A DNA stretch of 64,000 nucleotides, from positions 1,488,001 to 1,552,000 of the forward strand of contig NZ_QTUA01000001.1 of the NCBI RefSeq assembly GCF_003386865.1, in the 5' to 3' direction. Positions 1-9,244 of this stretch are shown in pieces. The notes beneath the pieces were generated by a model, which saw only the letters and a list, made by a program, of their open reading frames with translations, searched no databases and was not told the DNA's origin. Each line of letters begins with the position of its first letter. Position 1 is the stretch's first letter. Source of the stretch: Calidifontibacter indicus. GTDB taxonomy: Bacteria; Actinomycetota; Actinomycetes; Actinomycetales; Dermatophilaceae. Both the position numbers and the translations under genes were made by a program.

Positions 1-132
1 CAGCGACTGCAGCACTCGACTGACCACCTCGAGCAGGCTGATCAAGAAGGCGAGGCGTCCGCTGCGCCAGCTCGAGGAGACGACGAGCCAGACGGACGGG
101 CGCACCCCGGGTTCGGCGACGGTCGCGCTCAT
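1..132 (-). CDS. N-terminal fragment of second ABC exporter half (partial)
   Basis: Only the first 44 codons are in the window; the rest lies beyond the left edge. The start ATG overlaps the stop of the upstream ABC exporter gene by four bases (ATGA), so the two are translationally coupled. The visible peptide has a short polar N-terminus and then the beginning of a hydrophobic stretch (LAFLISLLEVV). It is most likely the partner half of a heterodimeric ABC exporter. That function is inferred from position; no nucleotide-binding motif is visible. Confidence 0.6.
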   Translation of the reverse strand, partial: MSATVAEPGVRPSVWLVVSSSWRSGRLAFLISLLEVVSRVLQSL

Positions 133-1958
133 TGGGACATCACCTCGTCGTGCTCGCCGCTCTGGTCACCGTCCGGCTCATCGGTCGAGCCGCTCGCCGC
201 GAACCGACTCGCCTGCAGCCGGAACATTGCGGCGTATTCGCCTCCCGCACTGAGCAACTCGTCGTGCGAGCTGTCCTCCTCGACACCGTTCGGGCCGAGC
301 ACGACGATGCGGTCGGCGTGCCGCACGCTGGAGAGCCGGTGGCTGACCAGGATCGTCGTCATGCCGCGGGTGCTCTCCAGGAAGCGCTCGAAAATCTCGG
401 CCTCGACCCGCACGTCGAGCGCGGCCGTGGGCTCGTCGAGCACCAGCACTCCGGCGCCGGCCGCGACCGCGGCGAACGCCCGGGCGAGCGCCACTCGCTG
501 CCACTGGCCCCCGGACAGATCGGTGCCGCCGTCGTAACCGGGGTCGAGGGGAGTGTCGAGCGAACCCACGCGGTCATGGACGTCGGACGCGGCGGCGGCC
601 CGGAGGGCCGCGTAGGCGTCGTCGTCGCTGGCGTCGGGCACCCCGAGCAGCACGTTCTCGCGCAGCGACAGGTGATAGCGCACGAAGTCCTGGAAGATCA
701 CGGCCACGCGACGACGCGCGGCGTCATCGGCGAACGGGTCACGTCCGTCGACCCGCAGCGTGCCACTGCTCGACGGGTAGAGGCCGGCCAGCAGCTTGAT
801 GAGCGTCGACTTCCCGACGCCGTTCACCCCGACGACGGCGACCGACTGGCCTGCCGGAATGTGCAGCGAAAGGTGTTGGAAGACGGGCGTTTCCCGACCG
901 GGGTAGGCGAAACTCACATCATCGACGCAGATCTCGGCGGCTCGCCCCGAGTCGGTCGGCGGCCCGGCGATGGCAACGGGCGGCGAAGCGACCTGGGACT
1001 CGAGGTCGTGCACGGCCTCGGCGAACAGGCGCGCCCGTGTCGCCTGTGACGAGGTGTCGCCGAGCGGCCCGAAGGCCGACATCGCACCGACGGCCTGCAA
1101 TGCCGCGACGAGCACGGCCGTCGACACCGTGCCCTGCCATGCGTCGAAGACCAGCCGGCCGACGGCCGCGCCCGTGCCGACGACCATCACCACGGACGTC
1201 GCCAGGGCCGGCCGCAGCGCCTTGTTGCGGCGGTTCTCGATGCCGAGTTGGGCTGCCCGCCAGATGGTCTCGTGCCACCGCAGCAGGTGATCGGTGAGTG
1301 CGAACAGGCGCACCTCCTTGCCGACCGACTTCTCCAGGAGCAGACGTTGCAGGTAGTGCGCCCGGCGCCCTTGATGGGAGGCGTTGTCGAGCAGGTCGCG
1401 CTGCAACTGCGTGAGGTACGCGGTGAAGGCCCGACCCGAGACCCACTGGAGCAGCAGGAGCACGGCGGCGGCGAGCCACGACCAGCGTCCGAGGATCAGC
1501 AGTGCGGCAATTCCGGTGGTGCGCAGGTAGATCGAGCGCCATGCCTCGCCGATGCAGGTGAGTCCGAACTGGCCGCGAACGTCGCCGAGCGCCCCGGCAA
1601 GTCGTCCGGAGGCCTCGGCGTCCTCGAGGTGAGCGATGCCGTGCGGGGCGTTCGCCACGGCGGCGAGGCGAGCGTGTTGGCCGCGGGTGACCGCTGCCTG
1701 GTGCGCTTCGCCCACCCAGGCGAGCACATTGACCGCGACGGGCTGGACGAGCATCGCGGCCACGGTTGCGACGAGCCAGCCGTGGACGTCGCTGTGGTCG
1801 CCGCCGAGCGCGGCGACCAGGCGGGCGCTCGCCCACATCGTGACGTACGTCGACACCCCGATGACGACCACGAGGATCCAGCCGAACACCGTCGCCGCGG
1901 CGGAGGCCCGCCACATCGATCTCCAGAAGATGCGTTCGCGACGCCAGACGTTTCCCAC
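129..1958 (-). CDS. ABC transporter, fused permease and ATPase
   Basis: Half-size ABC exporter of 609 aa. Residues about 20-320 form the membrane domain and the C-terminal half is the ATPase. Visible motifs are Walker A GVNGVGKST (about 377-385), signature LSGGQ (481-485), Walker B VLVLDEP ending near 510, and the switch His in VSHRLSS (about 540). I chose the GTG at 1958 because TATTGT lies seven bases upstream; a GTG three codons earlier (1967) is open but overlaps that hexamer. The next gene overlaps it by four bases, suggesting a heterodimeric exporter. The substrate is unknown: lipid, peptide and drug exporters share this layout. Confidence 0.88.
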   Translation of the reverse strand: MGNVWRRERIFWRSMWRASAAATVFGWILVVVIGVSTYVTMWASARLVAALGGDHSDVHGWLVATVAAMLVQPVAVNVLAWVGEAHQAAVTRGQHARLAAVANAPHGIAHLEDAEASGRLAGALGDVRGQFGLTCIGEAWRSIYLRTTGIAALLILGRWSWLAAAVLLLLQWVSGRAFTAYLTQLQRDLLDNASHQGRRAHYLQRLLLEKSVGKEVRLFALTDHLLRWHETIWRAAQLGIENRRNKALRPALATSVVMVVGTGAAVGRLVFDAWQGTVSTAVLVAALQAVGAMSAFGPLGDTSSQATRARLFAEAVHDLESQVASPPVAIAGPPTDSGRAAEICVDDVSFAYPGRETPVFQHLSLHIPAGQSVAVVGVNGVGKSTLIKLLAGLYPSSSGTLRVDGRDPFADDAARRRVAVIFQDFVRYHLSLRENVLLGVPDASDDDAYAALRAAAASDVHDRVGSLDTPLDPGYDGGTDLSGGQWQRVALARAFAAVAAGAGVLVLDEPTAALDVRVEAEIFERFLESTRGMTTILVSHRLSSVRHADRIVVLGPNGVEEDSSHDELLSAGGEYAAMFRLQASRFAASGSTDEPDGDQSGEHDEVMSQ

Positions 1959-1965
1959 GGCGAGC

Positions 1966-1971
1966 ACAATA
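1966..1971 (-). promoter_or_regulatory. -10 element of leaderless promoter for ABC exporter
   Basis: TATTGT on the minus strand, seven bases before the GTG at 1958, with no ribosome binding site between. This is the spacing seen for many other genes in the window. Confidence 0.5.
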
Positions 1972-2013
1972 GGACGGGCTCTACTTCGATCACCACGCCT
2001 GTCACCTCAGTGG

Positions 2014-2328
2014 GTGAGACGCGTCCATCGGGTGACAGATCCTGCGCTGGCCAAGGCACTCGCCGCACCACGCGGCGGCAGCTACCTCGCGCCGTTCTTC
2101 GAGCGTCCGTGTTCGGCGCAGGAAGCGGTCGACTGTCTCGACGAGCCGATGTCGAAGGTGCACCACTGGGTCAAGCGATGGCTCACACTCGGTGCTCTGG
2201 AAATCGTTGAGCGCCAGCCCCGCGCCGGGCGCGCGATCACCCGATACCGAACGGTCGCAGACGAGTTCGTCGTACCGGTGGTGAGGGGCGAAGGCCGAGC
2301 ATCGACGGGTTGGCCGAGCACCTCGTGA
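2014..2328 (+). CDS. ArsR-like winged-helix protein, apparently truncated
   Basis: Short protein of about 104 aa. Its first 80 residues look like an ArsR-type winged helix: TDPALAKALAAP, then a helix-turn-helix with MSKVHHWVKRWLTLGALE as recognition helix, then a wing ending in ITRYRTVADEFVVP. Relatives with this N-terminus usually continue for another 80-100 residues, but here the frame ends after an unrelated-looking tail (VVRGEGRASTGWPSTS). It may therefore be a decayed regulator. The start could be the GTG at 2014 or at 2032. It diverges from the ABC exporter genes and could once have controlled them; that is inference. Confidence 0.5.
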   Translation: MRRVHRVTDPALAKALAAPRGGSYLAPFFERPCSAQEAVDCLDEPMSKVHHWVKRWLTLGALEIVERQPRAGRAITRYRTVADEFVVPVVRGEGRASTGWPSTS

Positions 2329-2361
2329 TGCTGGGCACCACACCAGCCGCGCCGAGAAACT

Positions 2362-2377
2362 GAGCGTCTCGACGCTC
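2362..2377. terminator. Weak hairpin between convergent genes
   Basis: GAGCGT-CTCG-ACGCTC, a six-base-pair stem with a four-base loop between the convergent winged-helix gene and the antiporter gene. It has no T-tract, so termination function is uncertain. Confidence 0.3.
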
Positions 2378-2381
2378 CGAA

Positions 2382-4253
2382 CTACCCCAGCACCTCGTCC
2401 ACGGCACACCACCGCCAGGCTTCGCCCGGCTCGAACGAACGCATCACCGGGTGCGCGGCGGCGGCCTGGTGTTTGCTCATGTGCTTGCCCTCGGAGGAGT
2501 CGCAGCAGCCGACGTAGCCGCAGGTGAGGCACAGCCGCAGGTGCACGGGGGTGAGCCCTTCCCGGGTGCAGTCGGCGCAGCCCTCGTCGTGGTTGAGCGG
2601 TTCGACATAACTGGGTGCGGCCCGCAGGTGTTCGCAGTCGAACTGACGGCTCTCCGGCGTGAGCAGCAGGCTGTCGCGCACCGCCTCGTTGCGTTCGCTC
2701 GTCCGCGCGATCATCGACTCCTCGATGTCGAGGCTCTCCAGGATCTGTGACATCACCTCGTGGTCGATGACACCTTTGTCCCGCAGTTTCAGCACCTTGG
2801 TGCGTTCGGCCTCGAGCATCGACTCGCGCAACCGGCGGTACTGCTCGGCGGGCGTGACCTCGTCCGTGTGGTTGTTGCCGAGGCGCTCCCAAGCCATGTT
2901 CGTGCGCCGTTCGCCCTGGGCGCGCAGTGCTGCGACCACACCTTCGGGCACGTCCTCTTGCGCTGCGATCTGGTCGAGCCGGTTGTTGCCGGCCGCCACC
3001 GCCATCTGCAGCATCTGCGCGTACTGCAGGGCGTCCTCGCGCGGGTCGGGGCCGTGCAGGTCGAGAGCACGTGCCACCTTGCCGAGCGTAAAGCCCTGCA
3101 GCACAAGGGTGCCCACCGTGACGACGAGCGCGGTGAAGACGAGCACACCGCGTTCGGGAGCGTCGAGGGGGAGCAGCGACGCAGCGGCCAAGGTGACCAC
3201 GCCGCGCATGCCCGCCCAGGAAGCCACCGCGCTCTCGCGCAACGACAGGCTCTGCTGCGATCGACGGATGCGGCCGATCCAGGCCCACGCCAGCAACCAC
3301 AACGGGCGCACGAGCATGACGGTGGCGAGCACAGCCAGCGCCACCAGGAGACTGCGACCGAGCCCCAGCGGGGAGTCGCGCATCTCGTCCAGGATGGTGC
3401 GGGCCTGCAGGCCGATCAGCAGGAAGACGAGGTTCTCCAGGATGAACTGGATCGTCGCCCAGTTCATCCGCTCGGCCACCCGCGACGACGCCGTCTGGTC
3501 GGTGGGCGCCGTGTGCGCGAGCAGCACGCCCGCGACGACCGTGGCGACCACACCGGAGGAGTGCACGAGCTCGGCCGGGATGTAGGCGACCCACGGCGCC
3601 ATGAAGGAGATCGCGACGTTGGCGAGTGTGTCGGTGAGGCGCCGGCGCATCAGCCGGATCAGTTTGTAGGTGACGAAACCGATCAGCACGCCACCGACGG
3701 CCGAGCGGAGGAACGAGACGAGCACGTCGAGGCCGGTCACCTCGTGGGTGGCAGCCTCGATCGACAGGCTCACGATCACCAGCGCCGTCGCATCGTTGAA
3801 CAGCGACTCGCCCTCGAGGATCGACACGATGCGCCGGGGCAGTCCGATGCGTCGAGCGACGGCTGTGGCGGCCACGGCGTCCGGCGGCGCGACCACTCCA
3901 CCGAGTGCCAGCGCGATCGCGAAGGGCACCGCGGCGATGAGCCCCCAGGTGACCAGTCCGACAGCGAATGCCGTTGCCAGCACGAGGAACACGGACAGCC
4001 CGATGATCTGCCGGCGCTCACGGCCGAGGTCGATGAGCGAGGTGTTGATCGCGGCGGCGTAGAGCAACGGTGGCAGGAAGCCGAGCAGCACCACGTGCGG
4101 CTCGACATGAACGTCGGGCATCGCCGGAACGAACGACGCCGCCGCGCCGATGGCGGTGAGCACCAGCGGTGCGGACAGGTTCAGCCTTCGGCAACCGGCC
4201 GTCACCGCGACGACGACGGCGACCAGGGCTAACGCAGCTTCGGCGAACTCCAC
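2382..4253 (-). CDS. CPA1-type Na+/H+ antiporter with C-terminal UBP zinc finger
   Basis: 623 aa. Residues 1 to about 400 form a polytopic membrane domain of the CPA1 (NhaP/NHE) family, with conserved PPDAVA (Asp125) and the FND pair near 152-154 within the ion path. Residues about 400-535 are a charged, helical cytoplasmic region. The last 84 residues are a UBP-type zinc finger: Cys540, His542, Cys559, Cys562, Cys575, Cys578, Cys583, His591, His595 and His601 all lie in the expected pattern. It should exchange Na+ (or K+) for protons across the cell membrane. The zinc finger family is best known for binding ubiquitin C-termini in eukaryotes, so its role here is open. The start is GTG. Confidence 0.9.
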   Translation of the reverse strand: MEFAEAALALVAVVVAVTAGCRRLNLSAPLVLTAIGAAASFVPAMPDVHVEPHVVLLGFLPPLLYAAAINTSLIDLGRERRQIIGLSVFLVLATAFAVGLVTWGLIAAVPFAIALALGGVVAPPDAVAATAVARRIGLPRRIVSILEGESLFNDATALVIVSLSIEAATHEVTGLDVLVSFLRSAVGGVLIGFVTYKLIRLMRRRLTDTLANVAISFMAPWVAYIPAELVHSSGVVATVVAGVLLAHTAPTDQTASSRVAERMNWATIQFILENLVFLLIGLQARTILDEMRDSPLGLGRSLLVALAVLATVMLVRPLWLLAWAWIGRIRRSQQSLSLRESAVASWAGMRGVVTLAAASLLPLDAPERGVLVFTALVVTVGTLVLQGFTLGKVARALDLHGPDPREDALQYAQMLQMAVAAGNNRLDQIAAQEDVPEGVVAALRAQGERRTNMAWERLGNNHTDEVTPAEQYRRLRESMLEAERTKVLKLRDKGVIDHEVMSQILESLDIEESMIARTSERNEAVRDSLLLTPESRQFDCEHLRAAPSYVEPLNHDEGCADCTREGLTPVHLRLCLTCGYVGCCDSSEGKHMSKHQAAAAHPVMRSFEPGEAWRWCAVDEVLG

Positions 4254-4277
4254 CGCGTCAGTATGCCGCTCGCCGGC

Positions 4278-5918
4278 TCAGCCGAGCACCGCCCCCCGCA
4301 GGGTGTCGAGTCCGACGCTGCCGATGTCGAGCGCGCGGCGGTGGAACGCCTTGAGGTCGAACGCGTCGCCCTCGCGCTGGGCAACCTCCTCGCGCAACTG
4401 CATCCACAGGCGCTCGCCGACCTTGTACGCGGGTGCCTGGCCCGGCCAGCCGAGGTAGCGGTCGAGTTCGAACCGCAGGAAGCCCTCGTCCATGTCGCAG
4501 TGGTTGTTCAAGAAGGCCCACGCCTTGTCGTAGGTCCAGTCGCCACCGCCCACCTCGGCCGGTGCCTCGAAACCGCAGTGCACACCGATGTCGAGCACCA
4601 CGCGGGCGGCGCGCAGCGACTGACCGTCGAGCATGCCCATCCGGTTGCCGGGGTCGTCGAGATAACCGAGTTCGTCCATCAGCCGCTCGGCGTAGAGCGC
4701 CCAGCCCTCGCCGTGACCGGAGGTCCAGGCGTCCATCCGGCGCCACTTGTTGAGCAGTTCGCGGCGGAACATCGTCTGCGCCACCTGGAGGTGATGGCCG
4801 GGCACACCCTCGTGGTAGACCGTCGTGAGCTCACGCCAGGTGCCGAACTCGGTGACACCCTTCGGCACCGACCACCACATGCGTCCGGGACGGCTGAAGT
4901 CGTCGGACGGCCCGGTGTAGTAGATGCCGCCCGACTGGGTCGGCGCGATCATGCACTCGATGGTGCGGACGGGTTCCGGCACGTCGAAGTGGGCACCGTC
5001 GAGTTCGCGGATCGCCTCGTCGGCCTTCTCCTGCATCCACCGCTGCAGCGCGTCGGTGCCGTGCAACTGGTACTTCGGGTCGGCGTCGAGTGCGGCGGTC
5101 GCCTCCTTGACGCTCGCGCCCGGCTTGATCTGTTCGGCCACCCGTTGCATGTCGGCGGTGATCCGCGCCAGCTCCTCCTGGCCCCAGGCGTACGTCTCCT
5201 CGAGGTCGATCGCAGCGCCGAGGAACTCCCGGCTGAACAGCGGGTAGCGGTCGCGGCCGCAGCCGTCCTGCTCCGGTGCGTGCGGCAGCACCTCCTCGCG
5301 CAGGCGTCGGCCGGCGTCGGCGTAAGCCTGTGCCGCAGTGGCGATCTGGTCGGCGATCGCGGGGTGCTGTGCGGCGTACGTCGTGAAGTAGCCGTCGTCG
5401 GCGGTGTGGTCCTCGGTCTGCTTGATGCAGGCCTCGACCTGGCGGCGTGCCGCCACGTCGCCGCGGGAGACACCTTCGGCGAGCGACTCGAACCACTGGT
5501 CGAGCGCCTTCGGCATCGCCGCCATCCGGCGTCCGATGATGGCGACCTGTTCGTCGGTGTCGGTGGGCATCAGGTCGAAGATGTCGCGCACCTCCTGCAG
5601 AGGCGAGGCGATGACGTTGAGCGACGAGGTGCGAATGCCGGCCTCGTGCGCCTCCACCTCGAGCCCGAGCCGCTCGCGCAGCGCCGACACGGTGACCCGG
5701 TCGACGTCGTCGACAGGTTGCACCGAGTCGAGCTCGGCGAGGGTGTTGCGGGCGAGGTCGGCCTTGGCCGCCCAACCGGCGGGGGAGAAGTCGTCGAGCC
5801 GATCGTCGGCTCCCGGAACGCCCAGGTAGGTGGCGCTGATCGGGCTGAGGGCGACGGACGCGTCGTGGTGGGCGTCGGCGATCCGGTCGATGTCGGTGTA
5901 TTCGCGGTTCGAAGTCAC
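4278..5918 (-). CDS. DUF885 family metallopeptidase-like protein
   Basis: 546 aa, the usual size for DUF885. The family signature HEGVPGHH begins near residue 369 and a second acidic motif GHGEGWALYAE follows near 401; both are expected zinc-ligand and catalytic regions. There is no signal peptide, so it is probably cytoplasmic. I placed the start at the GTG at 5918, which lies seven bases after TAGGTT on the minus strand. The open frame runs further upstream but that extension lies opposite the adjacent transporter gene. The substrate is unknown; some family members are peptidases, others only annotated. Confidence 0.85.
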   Translation of the reverse strand: MTSNREYTDIDRIADAHHDASVALSPISATYLGVPGADDRLDDFSPAGWAAKADLARNTLAELDSVQPVDDVDRVTVSALRERLGLEVEAHEAGIRTSSLNVIASPLQEVRDIFDLMPTDTDEQVAIIGRRMAAMPKALDQWFESLAEGVSRGDVAARRQVEACIKQTEDHTADDGYFTTYAAQHPAIADQIATAAQAYADAGRRLREEVLPHAPEQDGCGRDRYPLFSREFLGAAIDLEETYAWGQEELARITADMQRVAEQIKPGASVKEATAALDADPKYQLHGTDALQRWMQEKADEAIRELDGAHFDVPEPVRTIECMIAPTQSGGIYYTGPSDDFSRPGRMWWSVPKGVTEFGTWRELTTVYHEGVPGHHLQVAQTMFRRELLNKWRRMDAWTSGHGEGWALYAERLMDELGYLDDPGNRMGMLDGQSLRAARVVLDIGVHCGFEAPAEVGGGDWTYDKAWAFLNNHCDMDEGFLRFELDRYLGWPGQAPAYKVGERLWMQLREEVAQREGDAFDLKAFHRRALDIGSVGLDTLRGAVLG

Positions 5919-5925
5919 GATCTCG

Positions 5926-5931
5926 AACCTA
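5926..5931 (-). promoter_or_regulatory. -10 element for DUF885 gene
   Basis: TAGGTT on the minus strand, seven bases upstream of the GTG at 5918. It fits a leaderless promoter. Confidence 0.5.
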
Positions 5932-6002
5932 GCCCGTCGACGGCCCCACCTTCCAGGCAGATTCGGACCCGGCTCGGGCGGTCGTGACCACGGCGCGGTC
6001 CA

Positions 6003-6008
6003 TAGACT
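6003..6008 (+). promoter_or_regulatory. -10 element for CynX-type transporter
   Basis: TAGACT, seven bases before the GTG at 6016, matching the leaderless spacing of neighbours. Confidence 0.5.
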
Positions 6009-6015
6009 CGCGCGG

Positions 6016-7197
6016 GTGAGACGACTCGTGGCGCCCGGGCTGCTCGCCGCCCTGTTGTTGGCCACCTTCGTCATCCGCGGCCCGATCACCAGCGTGCCGC
6101 CGGCCCTCGCGCTCGTGCGCGACGACCTGTCGCTGAGTGCCACCGCCGCCGGCCTGGTCACCACGTTGCCGGTGGTCTGCTTCGGTGTGTTCGCTTGTGT
6201 CACACCGTTGCTCGCGGCACGTGTCGGCATCGAATGCACGCTCGGCGTCGCGCTCGCGGCGATCTGCGTGGGGCTCGCGGTGCGCTTGGTGCACGCCGCC
6301 GAACCGTTCTTCGCCGGCACCCTGCTCATCGGCCTCGGAATCGCGATGGCCAACGTGGTGATCCCCGCGATCGCCCGCGCCCACTTCGCCCGGTCACTGT
6401 CGAAGGTGATGGGCCGCTACACGGTGATGATCCAGGTCAGCGGCGCGACCGGCGCTTTCCTCACCCGGCCGCTGGTCGACGGTGCCGGGTGGTCGTGAAC
6501 CTGGGCGATCGGCATCTGGCTCGTGCCGGCGGTGCTGGTGCTCGTCGTATGGGTGCTCGCCGCGCGCGGCGCGGCACCCGACCGCGCGCAGCCGCGTCCG
6601 GCCGTCACCCGGATGCGGACGGTGCTGAACCGGCCGATCACCTGGGGGATCGTGCTGGTGATGGGCCTGCAATCGCTGGTCTTCTTCTCACTGGTCAACT
6701 GGCTGCCGACGCTGTTGCACGGTCAGGGGTGGAGCACCGGAGCGGCCGGCACCGCGCTCGGCATCTTCAGCCTGCTCGGCATGCCGGGTTCGTTGCTCGG
6801 TGGGCTGATCCTCGGTTCCCACCGGCGCACCACAATCGTCATGGCGCTCACCGCCGGCTTCGCGCTCGGCCTGGTTCTGCTGGTCTGCGGCACGATCGCC
6901 GCCGGCATCGGGGTGCTGCTGTGCGGCCTGTGCCAGGGGCCGGCTCTCGCGGTTGCGCTCTCGGCCATCGCGGGCCAGGTCGAACCGGCCGACGTGCCCG
7001 CCACCTCGGCGATCGGTCAGGGCGTCGGCTACCTGCTCGCCGCGTGCGGTCCGGTCGCGATCGGTGCGTTGTGCGGCGCCCGCGGCGACTTCCTGTTCGC
7101 GATGGGCGCGCTCGTCGGGGTGATGCTGGTCTGGGGGACGGCGACCACGCTCGTCGGACGGGCGCAGGCCGACGCGAAGCTCGCCCCCACCGGCTGA
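6016..7197 (+). pseudogene. CynX/NimT-family MFS transporter interrupted by in-frame TGA
   Basis: Without the stop this frame would give a 393-residue, 12-segment MFS protein of the CynX/NimT (cyanate/2-nitroimidazole) family; the N-terminus GPITSVPPAL is characteristic. A TGA at 6496-6498 interrupts it after GAGWS. The same frame continues immediately (TWAIGIWLVPAVL) through a complete second half with normal membrane segments to 7197. A TGG at that site would give GWSWTWAIGIW, so one G-to-A change explains it. It is either a recent pseudogene or a sequencing error. An internal ATG at 6523 could start a C-terminal half, but half an MFS protein is unlikely to work. Family assignment is firm. 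Confidence 0.8.
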
Positions 7198-7224
7198 CCG
7201 AGCACGCCCGAACCGCCCGGAAAA

Positions 7225-7249
7225 CCCCGCAAACGCAGCGTTTGCGGGG
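7225..7249. terminator. Bidirectional hairpin between transporter and accE
   Basis: CCCCGCAAACGC and its exact reverse complement flank a single A, giving a practical stem of 10-11 bp. It sits between convergent genes (transporter and accE), so it may stop transcription both ways. There is no T-tract. Confidence 0.55.
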
Positions 7250-7300
7250 AGGCGGTCTGCGGAGGGGCGGGCGAAGAGGGATGTGCGGGCGGACGGAGGG

Positions 7301-7563
7301 TCAGCGGGGGAGGCTCATCACGAACCTCGCGTTCGGCAGTCCGCTGCTGCGCCAGCCGACCCGCGCGCGTCCGGCCCAGTCGGACCGGCGCTGCGGGGCC
7401 TCCGCGCCACCGCCGGCGGCCGACAGCACGGCGACGACGGCCGCCACCTCCTCGGCGGTGACACTCTGCGTCACGAACCGGATCGACGACGCGACCGCAG
7501 CAGCGGACTGCTGCGCGGACTCCGCATTCGACTCCGCACTCGACTCCGCACTCGACGCGGCGC

Positions 7564-7567
<4 letters not shown>
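7301..7567 (-). CDS. accE: Acyl-CoA carboxylase epsilon subunit
   Basis: 88 aa. The core motif near the middle, [15 protein letters not shown], followed by a Trp-containing tail ([15 protein letters not shown]), matches the small epsilon subunits that stabilise and activate actinobacterial acyl-CoA carboxylases. The N-terminus is a low-complexity Ala/Ser/Glu linker built from a 12-base tandem repeat. Its GTG start overlaps the accD stop (GTGA), so the two are translationally coupled. Expected role: bind the AccD carboxyltransferase and the biotinylated alpha subunit, which is not in this window. Confidence 0.85.
7518..7565. repeat. 12-bp tandem repeat inside accE linker
   Basis: Units GACTCCGCATTC, GACTCCGCACTC (twice) and a degenerate GACGCGGCGCTC lie head to tail. 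On the coding strand they encode repeated Ser-Ala-Glu-Ser in the disordered N-terminus of AccE. Copy number could vary between strains by slippage. Confidence 0.75.
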
Positions 7568-9219
<1,652 letters not shown>

Positions 9220-9227
9220 GGGAACAG

Positions 9228-9237
9228 ACAATAGCCT
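9228..9237. promoter_or_regulatory. Overlapping divergent -10 elements of accD and birA
   Basis: The minus-strand hexamer TATTGT (9233 to 9228) serves accD and the plus-strand hexamer TAGCCT (9232-9237) serves birA. They share two base pairs, and the two start codons are only 25 bp apart. RNA polymerase probably cannot occupy both at once. Confidence 0.6.
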
Positions 9238-9244
9238 TGACCGT

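Noticed and set aside
2760-4232. Long open frame on the strand opposite the antiporter gene
   Set aside because: Its translation is Arg/Gly/His-rich without motifs and exactly mirrors the antiporter codons; in high-G+C DNA such antisense frames are expected.
4263-5987. Plus-strand gene opposite DUF885
   Set aside because: Val/Arg/Gly-rich shadow frame; the minus-strand DUF885 motif HEGVPGHH is decisive.
6496-6498. TGA read as selenocysteine in the CynX-type transporter
   Set aside because: No recognisable selenocysteine insertion hairpin follows, and MFS transporters are not known selenoproteins; a point mutation is simpler.
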